A DNA stretch of 64,000 bases from Syngnathus acus (taxonomy: Eukaryota > Chordata > Actinopteri > Syngnathiformes > Syngnathidae), in assembly GCF_901709675.1 (NCBI RefSeq), contig NC_051092.1, positions 16,683,128 to 16,747,127 on the forward strand. The letters run 5' to 3'. The position numbers and the translations under genes are program-made. Each line of letters starts with the position of its first letter. Within the stretch, counting starts at the first letter, position 1. The notes under the pieces are model-generated. The model was not told the DNA's origin, ran no database searches, and saw only the letters and a program-made list of their open reading frames with translations. Of this stretch, positions 1 through 10,076 are shown in pieces.

Positions 1-790
1 CGTTTTGTAGACGTCCACGGCTGCAGGCAGAGTCTCGGGATCGAGTTTCAGGGATCCTGGCACTGAGAGCGACAGACTGGGACATCAAACTTGTAACCAA
101 ATGTAGCTGCTGCTAGTAACGTTTGTTTACCAAACTTCAAATTCTCCTAGTAACAGTGATCTCGTCTTTATGTTGTAAGTCCTGCAACTCATCCTATTTT
201 CGAGCTACGTTCTGTCTCTAGTTCCAATTTAATGGGACAGCACATTGTTTTTTCAGTATCATTATTCAAAATTAACGCATCGAGGTCTGCGTTCGACATC
301 TAGCCCTGATCTATGTCTTGATCTCTCAAACGTTATTACTTGTGTCATGCTTGCTCAAAATGTGACTTAGAATATGGTGTTGTGAATTTCCAATCTCCCT
401 GATCAAATTGGATCCCGCTTCTTAGCTCTTCTTTCTCATGCTCCTGTTAGCCTGCAATTGTCCAAATCAGTAATGTTGTTTTCTTTTAACGGTCTTTCTT
501 TTGAACCTCTAAATCTCTCGTGTTGCTAACCTATCTACACCAGGAAGGGTCTTAAAGAAAGGACCAACAGATTACTCCCAATATCTCCTCATTATTTATG
601 AGTTAGCCTCCCTTTCCTCACTCGGGTGCATATCTTGTCAGTTGTTAATGGAAACCAGATGTCTCGTGCCAATGAGATCATGGACCAAGGCCCAAACAAT
701 CCCGCACAAACCTGACCTGAAACATGACCCGGTCACACTTAGGCTTACTTGTGAGATATACATTGCATGATACCAGAATAGAAATTTACC
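1..790. other. No recognisable gene
   Basis: No ORF, RNA gene or transposon terminus was recognised here. The segment lies just downstream (in minus-strand reading) of ERV copy A and may continue that element, but ERV copy B has no matching sequence in this window to prove it. Confidence 0.4.
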
Positions 791-2136
791 ACAGTATGAC
801 ACTAAATGTATTAGAAAATCCATATGTCGTAAAGTGTTGTATTATTACTATCTTCCACTATCTGTCCTATTCACTCCCTCCTTCTGAGGCTTGGCAACGC
901 CCATGCCTCACACCTTGACAAACATTCTGGGAGAATGTGTTCTTTACTACATATGATTCCATCATCAATTAATTTGATTTTCTTTCCAAAACGCTTCTCA
1001 ATTTCCCAGTTCACACATCTTCTGGATGTGTTACTGGTTCTCCAGTTTTTTCTCTTGTTAATTATCAATCCAAAAGCTAAGTTTTTCTTTTTAGCATTTA
1101 ACTTACTCAAAATCACTCTTTCATCAAAGTCGCTCTACTAATTTTCCATAGTAGTCGCCAACAACTTCAACCATTCAACCTGTATTTTCCTTTCATTCAG
1201 GGAATCATTCATCAATGCTCATTTGCATCTCACACACAGTCTCCAAAAAGGAGTCTTTGGTCTCAATTCATCCAAGCTCACCACACAACATTCATATACC
1301 ATCTTCAACTCAAGGTTCCTGATAGAACAATCCATCAATCCAAAAAAACTCAACTCATAAAAACTACTGGCAAATTAATCTGAATTTTTTCTTTGTTTTT
1401 AAATTTAAAGAACTCAATCTCTCAGATTTAGCTTGCATATAGAAGTTTGTATAACTTTATAACATCATCAATCAATTATTCCTATTAAATGTAGCATTGC
1501 AATGTCGTAAATTCACAATTTTGCTTCTTCCAATTCCTGAAAGCATGTTCCGTCGTTTCTTTTTCAAATTTCTCATGAGGGCTCGACACTTAACATGCAC
1601 TAGTGTGGATCAATTTCTGCTCGCAAACACATTTCTCTCTTTTCCTCTCATTTTTATCTTTCCAAATCGTTTCTGTTCTGCGGTGCAAATTGGATAGACC
1701 ACAGTCTAGCAAATTTCTTTACACTAAATGTTTAGCCAATTTTCATCATTTTAACACACATGCACAGCTCTCGTGCGCGAAAGGTAGATCCCAGCACCAA
1801 TGATTCGTCACAGGCTGGCCATTTCCTGTGGTCGATCATGAGCTGGTCCCTCCCACGCACACGAGGACAGCACATTCTAACTTTTTATTTATCTTCTAGA
1901 AGCAAGTTGCATTTATTTACCACTTGATTTGCAAATTTTAACTTTTCTGTACACACACAATTTGATCTCTGGTCATTGGGCATACAAACAGCATTGTCAT
2001 ACTTCTTGTATGGACAGGAGCTCTAATAATCCAAAAAATGTTCTAATAATCTGACAATGACATGTTTTGCTGTCATATGGGCATCTATTCTTTCTTTCTC
2101 TGTATTAGCATGAGGGGTCAAAGTAGAGGAAGCTTG

Positions 2137-2373
2137 TCATGCTGTAAATGTGACTTTTCCTCTGCCTCTTCCACCGCCCTTTGATTGGCACCGCTTTTTT
2201 TTTCTTTTTCTTTCTAAAACACTCTCTTGACCAGTGTCCACGTTTCCCACAGTTCCAACAGTTGTCAGAATCTGATGGGGGTTTTGAATTATACGGCGGC
2301 CTGCGGCCTTGTTGGTCTCTAACTCTTCCTCTGCCACTTTGGGAACTTTGGAAGAAGATTGTTGTATCTTCAT
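2137..2373 (-). pseudogene. gag: ERV gag nucleocapsid region, copy A
   Basis: At 2219-2260 the minus strand encodes CWNCGKRGHWSREC, a CX2CX4HX4C zinc knuckle of retroviral nucleocapsid, which packages viral RNA. A basic Lys/Arg/Gly-rich stretch follows. The knuckle lies in a different frame from the long ORF over this region, so the gag frame is broken. Copy B keeps the equivalent knuckle at 47913-47954. Confidence 0.8.
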
Positions 2374-2819
2374 CTAGATCATTACCATCATCATCTAGAT
2401 GAAATACATCAGAACTTTTGCCTTTTTTTTAAGCAGCCTCATCACTTTTCACCTTTCTATTTATTTATTTTTTTCACATTTCAACTTTCCTTGTACTTAA
2501 TACTTTTTCTTCCACTTCGGCATGTATTGCATACAATTAAGAAATCTACTCGCCATGAACTTCTCATCTCCTTCTAGAGCTAGAGATTTATCGTTCCTTT
2601 TTCCCATCTTAATTTTTAGTTTTTCCAGTTTTTCTTTCCAATCTTTTTTTCTTTTCTTTGAGGATCCTCAATGCAGGTTTAAATTGACCTTTCAACAAAT
2701 TCTCTTTCTAGTCAATTTATCCTACCAGACACACTCTCAACCACACAAACACCAGCGCTTTGTATTTTTAGGCCTATCCAGGATGGGTGTAAAACCCTCC
2801 AACACCGCTTGGAGGAACG

Positions 2820-3175
2820 GACAGAAAAAAAGAATCTACGCCCTTCTTCAATTAGGAAAAAGAAACTCTGTTCTTTCTTAGCCCGCTCCTTCCACTGGGA
2901 CTTGAACCCAAGCTGTTCTTTGGCCGGAGAAACGTACAAAGAAATATCTACACCCTTCTTTGATTAACAAAAAAGAAGCTCCGTGTTTCTTAGCACGTTC
3001 CTTCCACTGGGACTCTAACCCAAGCCAGATCCCTCAGCTTGGAAGAACAGACAAAGAAGAATCTACGCACTTCTTCGATGAACGAAAAAGAAGCTCTGCT
3101 TTTCTTAGTCTGTTACTTCCCCTGGGACTCGAACCCAAGCTATATTCCGTGCACCTCTACCTTTTACGCGTTTCA
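2820..3175 (-). repeat. Tandem repeat of about 112 bp in ERV leader (copy A)
   Basis: Three tandem units with starts near 2892, 3004 and 3119, plus a partial unit. Each has a CCACTGGGACTCGAACCCAAG core followed by an A/G-rich stretch (GAAGAATCTACGC). On the minus strand the core contains GGTTCGAGTCC, which equals the Pol III B-box consensus. Periods of 112 and 115 bp are not both multiples of three, so an unbroken coding repeat is unlikely. Copy B has the same array. Confidence 0.8.
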
Positions 3176-3204
3176 CAACACAATCACACAACTTTAGGGC
3201 GTTA

Positions 3205-3210
3205 ACTTAC
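3205..3210 (-). promoter_or_regulatory. Retroviral leader splice donor (copy A)
   Basis: Minus strand reads CAAGTAAGT about 190 nt downstream of the primer site. The same donor is kept in copy B at 48847-48852. This is the expected place for the major splice donor used for subgenomic env RNA. Function is inferred from position and conservation. Confidence 0.55.
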
Positions 3211-3401
3211 TTGTCCCCTGGTTCGTTGCACTGCCGGGTCCCGTCAATCCACCTCTGTCAGACGAAGGCAGACCTAAGATGCTGGCCCAGTGAAGAATTT
3301 CCTTCCCAGGTCTTTCTTTACCAGGTCCTCCTAATGGACGCTGGCCCGTCGACGGTGTGCAGCGTGTCGTCCTCCGTCAGCCAGATGGCGGGTATGAGAG
3401 G

Positions 3402-3419
3402 TCCCGGGTTTCGGCACCA
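3402..3419 (-). promoter_or_regulatory. Primer binding site complementary to tRNA-Phe
   Basis: The + strand reads TCCCGGGTTTCGGCACCA, which is the 3' end of vertebrate tRNA-Phe including CCA. The minus strand therefore carries the complementary TGGTGCCGAAACCCGGGA three bases after the LTR end. Reverse transcription would have been primed by tRNA-Phe, as in the HERV-F type of human ERV. In copy B a 20-bp deletion removes this site. Confidence 0.85.
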
Positions 3420-3422
3420 AAA

Positions 3423-3798
3423 TGTTAGAGTGGTGCTCACTCTAACTTATTTTGCAAGAACCACATGGGAGACAATTAAGTCTTTTTGGGCACCTGCAGG
3501 CGGAGAGTCAATTCGTCGCTGTGCATACAGCGATGATCGAATGACGTCTGACTCTCTCCTCCTGCATGAGCATTTTTATTAAGAGAAACAGGGTGGGGGT
3601 GACAGTGGACTGGATAGGGAAGAGAAAACCCTTGACCTCTAGTCAAAGCATAGCAGGGGATGTTTTACGACATTGTGTAGGATGGGACAAGCTAGGTAAT
3701 TTATTACTGGTTACACACCAACGTAAGCATAAAACTAATCTAGCTAGGTTATTTATTACTGGTTACATACATTCCAACATAATCATACGATCAAGATA
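3423..3798 (-). repeat. 5' LTR of ERV copy A (truncated)
   Basis: In minus-strand reading the LTR ends in CTAACA, three bases before the primer binding site. It matches the LTR of copy B (49049-49454), including the CACTCTAACTTATTTTGC segment and the TTACATTCCAACATAA segment. A roughly 60-bp piece (TTTATTACTGGTTACA) is locally duplicated near 3700-3770. The outer end is missing where LINE sequence starts. Confidence 0.75.
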
Positions 3799-4340
3799 GT
3801 TTGGAAAACCCTGACACAGACCACCCCTTCTGCTCTTACCGGAGTCTCTGTTGCGTTCCCATCGATATAGTGAGCAGCCTGCTAGCTGTACAGTCTGGTC
3901 CGGGACCCGTGAGTTTAGCCACGTTTCCGATATGACAGACACACAACAGTCTCGGGCGTGGCGAGTTCCCTCCATGAGCAGATGCATCTCATCCATTTTG
4001 TTGATTAGGGACCGGGCATTTGTGACAAACATACTGGTTTATGTGGATTCCTCCTTAGCCCACCGGAGTGGCAGCCCCGCTTTTGTTGCCTTCTCTGCCT
4101 CCGGCATCTTCTAGCTCCAATAACAGTCCACAAAGGGCCCGGTGTTCTGGCTATCTCGTTCGGGATGTTGTACATGTGGTGGAAATCCTCAGAAAGGTTA
4201 GGGAACTTGGATGTTATCTGGTCCAAGACATTCAGTAAGTCCTGGCAATTGGAGTTGAGCGAGTTGACGTACACGAAACAAAAGATTAACAAAACAAACA
4301 TGGAGCTGCGAGCCACTGCGTCTGTGCACACTGCCATCAT
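3799..4340 (-). pseudogene. L2/Rex-like LINE, N-terminal and endonuclease fragment
   Basis: Two overlapping minus-strand frames together resemble the start of an L2/CR1-group ORF2. One begins with a hydrophobic, signal-peptide-like stretch (MFVLLIFCFVYVNSL) and continues into basic residues. After a frameshift near 4020 the other gives NARSLINKMDEM and a TWLNSRVPD segment, followed by SGKSRRGGLC, all typical of the apurinic endonuclease domain. It is cut at both ends: ERV copy A abuts on one side, and no reverse transcriptase follows. Confidence 0.75.
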
Positions 4341-4345
4341 AACAT

Positions 4346-4530
4346 AAAGCCAGGGTGGTAGTAGAAAATGCCTTTGGCTGTCTTAAAGGAATATGGCAAC
4401 AGTTGAAATGTAATGATTGTGACGCTTGCTAAATTAATGATTGACTTGCTGTGCCCTTCACAATGTTTGTTTGTCATCTTTTAATGAAGGTTACAGTCAT
4501 CAGGTTGTTGAAGATTGTGGTTTGTAGGTA
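4346..4530 (+). pseudogene. Harbinger-type transposase C-terminal relic
   Basis: The + strand encodes ARVVVENAFGCLKGIWQQL, then after a short frame disruption LTCCALHNVC. These match the conserved C-terminal blocks of PIF/Harbinger DDE transposases (VVENAFGRLKGRW and CCVLHNIC types). Only this end of the gene is left, with no termini seen. It ends about 370 bp before a CHMP1A exon. It could be an old relic within the CHMP1A intron; a domesticated exon is unlikely because stop codons interrupt it. Confidence 0.75.
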
Positions 4531-4898
4531 CAATTTGCTCTGGTGCAAATTCTGAATTCAACACATAATTAGGGGTACGACGAATAGTGAAAATAAAAGG
4601 ATGTCACTAAATGTCTTTAAGTCTGCATTAATTTTTCCAACACTATTTCTTCATTATTAACCCATCCACAGAATTACTTATATCAAGATGACATCCTATT
4701 GACTGGTTGATGTACTTGAGTAATGTGGGTTCCTACAGGTTTCTTCTTGTTATCCATAACAGTCCCAAGATATTAATAATTTTCCACTTTATAGCTGCTT
4801 ACAGCGCTTTTTAGAGTCTCTTATTCCGCTGGTCCATCATCACTTCAGGGATGTTTTGTATGATAAGTAGAAATGTGATCTTATGCTTTCTCTCACAG

Positions 4899-5027
4899 GT
4901 GACTAGAAACATGAGCCAGGTGACCAAGGCGCTTGACAAAGCTCTGAACTCAATGGATCTTCAAAAGGTCTCTGCTGTCATGGATAAGTTTGAAAGCCAA
5001 GTTCAGAATCTTGATGTCCACACCTCA
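4899..5027 (+). CDS. chmp1a: CHMP1A internal exon (43 codons)
   Basis: Encodes [20 protein letters not shown] and on to NLDVHTS, closely matching vertebrate CHMP1A (charged multivesicular body protein 1a) around residues 85-127. CHMP1A is an ESCRT-III subunit that acts at endosomal and midbody membranes and recruits VPS4-family ATPases and spastin. The exon starts after a pyrimidine-rich TTTCTCTCACAG acceptor and ends at a GTAAGTG donor, both phase 0. CHMP1B is less likely: the [11 protein letters not shown] and QNLDVHT residues fit CHMP1A. The upstream exons coding for the N-terminal basic helices are not in this window. Confidence 0.95.
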
Positions 5028-5186
5028 GTAAGTGACTGCAGCCTCTGTACATCCGCTTGCATCTTGTTCTGTGTCGTCAAGTATTTGGTGTGCTTTGAAC
5101 TGTCTTTGTAGACATTCTACTGAAGGCATATGAGGACATAGTATAGTCATGTGTAGTTCAATTTGTGTTTGTTTTACCAACACAAG

Positions 5187-5380
5187 GTAATGGAGGATTC
5201 CATGAGCTCTGCAATGACACTGACAACACCACAAGAACAGGTGGATGACTTGATCCACCAAATAGCAGAGGAAAGTGGCCTGGAGGTGATGGACCAGCTC
5301 AGCAAATTGCCCGCAGGAGCCACCTCAGTGGGTGCAGAGACTTCACGCAGCCAAGAGAAGGAAGACCAGCTTTCTAGACG
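5187..5380 (+). CDS. chmp1a: CHMP1A penultimate coding exon
   Basis: Encodes 64 codons plus two bases, from [20 protein letters not shown] to EDQLSR. It follows a short 159-bp intron and an AACACAAG acceptor, and ends at a GTAAGG donor in phase 2. It covers the autoinhibitory C-terminal helix region and the first half of the MIT-interacting motif (DQLSRRLAALR type). The split Arg codon CG|G is completed by the exon at 19390, 14 kb away. Two extra residues (an EK insert in SQEKEDQLS) relative to the mammalian form seem to be fish variation. Confidence 0.95.
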
Positions 5381-5442
5381 GTAAGGGCTACACACCATTA
5401 GGTAACTAAACGAAGCATGGTTGTATATTCATTACTTCTATC

Positions 5443-7220
5443 CAGGGCTGTGGACTCGGTTCGGACTCGGGGACTCTGACTCGGTCGGACTCGGTCATTT
5501 TTGCCGGACTCGGAATCGGACTCGGTGCTGATTTTGACCGAGTCCACCGAGTCCGACAATAAAAAAAAAGAGGCAAGACGCAGCCAGAGAGTGTCAGGTT
5601 ACAGTCAGCGCGGTAGGAGTTGGAAGAAGCAGTAAAAACTCCACCAAACTCGTCGTAATGACCCGTGATATATGTTATATCCTTACTATTTTCCAGGTTC
5701 TTAGATAGCAAGAATAGGTCGGACAACGACGTGAATGATAACTGCTTTATTCCTTACTCACAGTGCGTTCACAGGGCGTACCAGAACAACACAGAATGCC
5801 CATCCCACTTCCGGGGTTTTTCTACTACGGAATTTGAGTTAGCCCAAAATACACAACATCTCTTCCCCTCTTACAATGAACGTGCTATATGCATGAACAA
5901 CATAGTCTTATGCACCTATAACTTGACATCTTCAAGATCTATCAATAACTACCATTAAACAATTATCATATATGGTCCAGACAATTATGACAATAATATT
6001 CCCATGAAACCTTAACTTTTGGTGAGGGTGGACTACCTCGAATTATACCGAATTATAGCGAAAAACCGATGTCGTACGGCGTCAACACTATGTTGTTTTC
6101 AATAAAAACATGAAGAACTCACGTTTGCGTCAGTCAATTTTAATTTTTATAAAGGATTATTCTCATTTGATGTCTTTAAATTCATCCGCGTTCTGCCATT
6201 GAAGCGGGGTGCATTCAAAGACCAGTCGTACAGACGGAAACGTTTTGTGATCAAATCTTTCATAACGAGAATGATTTGAGTGAATTGATTTGAATGAAAT
6301 TGAGAAGAAATTTCAGTTCTGAAGGCTCCTTTTGTCCCAAGCAAAGTGACAGATGGTGGGGAGGGGGGATAAAAATTGTAAAATCAATTCACTCAAATCA
6401 TTCTCATTATGAAAGATTTGATCACAAAACGTGTGTGGCTTTTTCTTAAATGAACACGTTTGACATTGCTATCGTGTCAGCTTTTAATTATATTGCGCTG
6501 TCATGTTAAAGCAAATTAATAAATGCAACAATATTAATTTGCTTTGAAAATACCTGAGTAATAAAATAAAATGGATGGATGGATGAATGATGATCACAAT
6601 TAAGTATAAAGTCTCCTTTGTAATATATACTCCTTGTAGCCTGTACGCAAAAAGAGGAGTTTCTTTGCATCGAGGTTTATGCAAAGAGCTCACGTAATTA
6701 TATTGTTGCGTTTTGGTGAAGTGAATGAGTGTTCCGTCTGTACGACTGGTCTTTGAATGCACCCCGCTTCAATGGCAGAACGCGGATGAATTTAAAGACA
6801 TCAAATGAGAATAATCCTTTATAAAAATTAAAATTGACTGACGCAAACGTGAGTTCTTCATGTTTTTATTGAAAACAACAGTGCTGACGCCGTACGACAT
6901 GGGTTTTTTGCTTTCCAAATAAGGGGTCGTCACTAATTATTTGTGTTTAGATAAATGTCTGAGCTATAATGGTGTAATTAATGATTAAAACTTGAAAGTA
7001 TCTGTTTATTGTATTCGTTTATATGTTTAATAAAGACAAAGCCATCACAAAACTGTTGTAATTATTTAGATTTTGATCTAAATTAGCCTTGAATAAAGAC
7101 TAAGCAGTCACATGAATTAACTGAAAAAATGGACAGCCGGACTCGGACTCGGACTCATGGTCAAGAGGCCGGACTCAGACTCGGACTCGGTGCAAAAATC
7201 CGACCGCGTCCACAGCCCTA
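5443..7220. mobile_element. hAT-type element with repeated ACTCGG termini
   Basis: Terminal inverted repeats CAGGGCTGTGGACTCGG and (complement) GTCCACAGCCCT are flanked by the 8-bp target duplication CTTCTATC at 5435-5442 and 7221-7228, diagnostic of hAT transposition. The last G of the right terminus has mutated to A. Subterminal regions carry clustered GGACTCGG repeats. There is no transposase, so it is non-autonomous. Its centre is occupied by a long inverted repeat (6059-6904). Confidence 0.85.
6059..6904. repeat. Compound foldback inside the hAT
   Basis: About 180 bp at 6059-6242 is repeated in inverted orientation at 6731-6904 with only a few differences (both arms contain GTCGTACGGCGTCA and CCATTGAAGCGGGGTGCATT). 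Inside, a second inverted pair of about 48 bp (GTTTTGTGATCAAATCTTTC at 6241 onward; complement ending near 6432) forms an inner hairpin. The loop at 6433-6730 includes a short (ATGG)n run. Confidence 0.85.
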
Positions 7221-7244
7221 CTTCTATCTGCCTGTCATGTTACA

Positions 7245-7637
7245 CATGTATCAGTAGGTACATGTAACAATAGCCCTCTGTGTGACGTGACCTTACCATG
7301 ATAGAGGGACTTGTGTCCCAATGATTCCGGGAGTTAAAGTGTCTGGGGCTTTATGCCCCTAGCAGCGTCACCCAAGGCAAACAGATCCTAGGTGAGGGAC
7401 CAGACAAAGCACAGTTCAAATGACCCCTAAATGAACCTAGTTTTCCCATCCCGGGCGTGGGTCACTGGGGCCTCCACAGGCCTGGAGATGGGACTCGGTG
7501 GCGAGCGCTAAGGGCACAGCCCAAAAAAAGCAACGTGGGTCCCATGGACTCACCACCTAGGGGAGGGCCAAAAGGGTTGGGTGCCTTGTGACCTGGGCGC
7601 CAGCCAAAGGCGGGGACCTTGGTAGTCCAATACCTGG
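7245..7637 (+). mobile_element. LINE 5' region remnant
   Basis: G/C-rich segment with GGGGCTTTATGCCCCTAG, GGTGAGGGACCAGACAAAG and GGCACAGCCCAAA. I recognise it as the 5' leader of a widespread fish non-LTR element whose 3' end carries the WERLGIP-type tail also seen at 35048-35296. No ORF is left. The assignment is from memory of the family. Confidence 0.5.
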
Positions 7638-7648
7638 CTACGAAGCTA

Positions 7649-8702
7649 CAGTGCTGGCCAAAGGTATTGGCACTGCCGCTATTCTGTCAGATAATGCTCA
7701 ATTTCTTCCAGAAAATGATTGCAATTAAAAATGATTTGGTATTATTATCTTCATATGTTTTGCTTGCAATGAAAAGACACAAAAGAGAATGGGAATAGAG
7801 TCAAATCAATTCTCATTTTACACAAAATTCCAAAAATGGGCCAGACAAAAGTATTGGCACCCTTAGCCTAATACTTGGTAGCTCAACCTTTAGACAAAAT
7901 AACTGAGAACAATCGCTTCCGGTAACCACCACTGAGTTTCTTACAATACTCTGCTGGAATTTTAGACCATTCTTCTTTGGCAATCTGCTCCAGGTCCCTG
8001 AGATTTGAAGGGTGCCTTCTCCAAACTGCCATTTTGAGATCTCTCCACATGTTCTATGGGATTCAGGTCTGGACTCATTGGTGGCCACTTTAGAAGGCTC
8101 CGGTGCGTTCTCTCAAACCATTTTCTAGTGCTTTTTGAATGTGTCTGGGGTCATTGTCTTGCTGAAAGACCCATGACCTCTTAGGGAGACCCAGTTTCTC
8201 ACACTGGGTCCTACATTACGCTGCAAAATTTGCTGGTAGTTTTCAGACTTCATAATGCCATGCACACAGTCAAGCAGTAGCAAAGCCACCCCAAAACATC
8301 AGGGAACCTCCGCCATGTTTGACTTTTGGGACCAAGTTATTTTCTTTGAAGGCCTCGTTTTTCCTGTAAACTCTGTGTTGATACCTTTTCCCAAATAGCT
8401 CTATTTTTATCTCATCTGACCAGAGAACCTTCTTCCAAAACGTTTTTGCCTTTCTCAGGTAAGTTTTGGAAAATTCCAGCCTGGGTTTTTTATGTCTCTA
8501 GGTCAGAAGTGGGGTCTTCCTGGGTATCCTACGATTGACACTGTTTTCAACGCCGATGGATACTATGGTTCCAAACCCTCGGACTGCAGGACAGCTTGAA
8601 CTTGTTTGGATGTTAGTCGAGGTTCTTTATCCACTATCCGCACAATCTTTCGATGAAATCTCGTCAATTTTTTCTTTTCTGTGTACAAACTGGATTCGGT
8701 TG
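7649..8702 (-). pseudogene. Tc1-like transposon, minus strand, broken transposase
   Basis: Left terminus TA|CAGTGCTGGCCAAAGG is typical of Tc1. The minus strand encodes broken transposase: an N-terminal helix-turn-helix part RKIVRIVDKEPRLTSKQV near 8600-8690, a central KSENYQQILQ segment and a C-terminal MWRDLKMAVWRRHPSNL followed by KRLFSVILSKG near 7850-8060. Several frameshifts and stops are present. The upstream end is replaced by a second Tc1 at about 8703, so the right terminus is not seen. Confidence 0.85.
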
Positions 8703-10076
8703 AAGTTGGGAAATTGTGTAAAATGTAAATAAAATCAAAATACAACAATTTGAAAATCCTTGTCAACCCCTATTCAATTGAATACACTACAAAGAGACCA
8801 TATTTAATGTTCAAACTGATAAACTTAATTGGTTTTTGCCAAATAATAATTAACTTCGAATTTCATGGCTGCAACACTTCCAGTAGAAGTTGGGAAAGGT
8901 GGCAAAAAATACTGAGAAAGCTGAGAAAAGCTAATCAAACACCTATTTGGAACATCCCACATGTGATCAGGCTAATTGGGTACCATGATTGGGTATAAAA
9001 GGAGCCTCCCCAAACATGCTCAGTCATTCACAAGCAAGGATGGGGCGAGGTTCACCCCTTTTGTCCACAACTGCGTGAGAAAATAGTTGAACAGTTTAAG
9101 AACAACATTTCTCAAAGCAAAATTGCAAGGAATTTAGGGTTTTCAACATCTACGGTCCATAATATCATCAAAAGGTTCAGAGCATCTGGTGAAATCACTG
9201 CACGTAAGCGCCACGGCCGGAAACCAAGACTGAATGACTGTGACCTTCGATCCCTCAGACGGCACTGCCTTAAAAACCGACATGAGTGTGTAAAGCAGGG
9301 GTGTCCAAACTACGGCCCGCGGGCCAGTTTTTATTGGCCCGCAGCAAAGAAGAAGTACTGGGCAGGCTAACGAGTTAGCGGAAATATGCTAATTCGCGAT
9401 CGTGCTAACACGCGCAAACGGACCTCTAAAGGAAATTAAACGAACATTTGGAGCAATACTACATTGTTGTAAAGGTTCGACACGTGATCATTCATTTCTC
9501 TTGTTAGGAGACACACTTACATCGCCAATGACTCCTGTACCACTGTAACCGACATATGTACAAGAACCTAAAAAAGGAAGTGGTATCGCCTGAAAACGGC
9601 CTTCAAAATAAATCACCCTACCTCAAATCAAAGCATGGCTGAATAACATAAATAACATGGAGAATTCTTAACACAAACTGTAAATATGTTTTTAGAACAA
9701 CTTTTTTTATTATACATTTTTTTATAACAAGGTAGAAGTGTACATACTGTAAATATGTTCTTAGAACTCTTTTATTATTATAACAATTTTCTATAACAAG
9801 GTACAACACTGTAAATATGTTTTTAGAACTCTTATTATAATCTGAGACTCTATCAGACTAAACATGCGAACACAAACGACCAGCTAACAGGGAGTGACCG
9901 CGCTGATAAAGTGAAGCCGCTCCAAGCTGAACTGGCATCACAACAGCGATTCTTCACACGGGACTGAGTCAAAAATAAATATTACTAAAGCAAGCTACGA
10001 AGTGGCCATGTTAAGACTGTTGATGTTATGGACCTGTAGACCTGACACAAACTATTATTTTCTGAAAGATAATGTA

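Larger units (their letters stand above)
790..3798 (-). mobile_element. ERV copy A: 5' LTR, leader and gag region
   Basis: The 5' part of an endogenous retrovirus read on the minus strand. In minus order it has an LTR, an 18-nt primer binding site, a leader with a strong splice donor, a tandem-repeat block and a gag region with a CCHC zinc knuckle. Blocks of it match ERV copy B in the same order, for example about 793-960 with 43260-43410, 1490-1740 with 46370-47450 (interrupted), 2090-2400 with 47790-48000, and 2820-3420 with 48470-49050. Frames are interrupted, so it is a dead copy. The LTR is cut by a LINE fragment at about 3798. The pol and env genes are not seen on this copy. Confidence 0.8.

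Noticed and set aside
2522-2881. 119-codon + strand ORF
   Set aside because: Lies antisense to the ERV gag and leader region and includes the tandem repeats; judged a chance frame.
1-4345. Upstream CHMP1A exons
   Set aside because: Searched both strands by eye for the N-terminal basic region and the exon preceding VTRNM; nothing fits, so they must lie outside the window.
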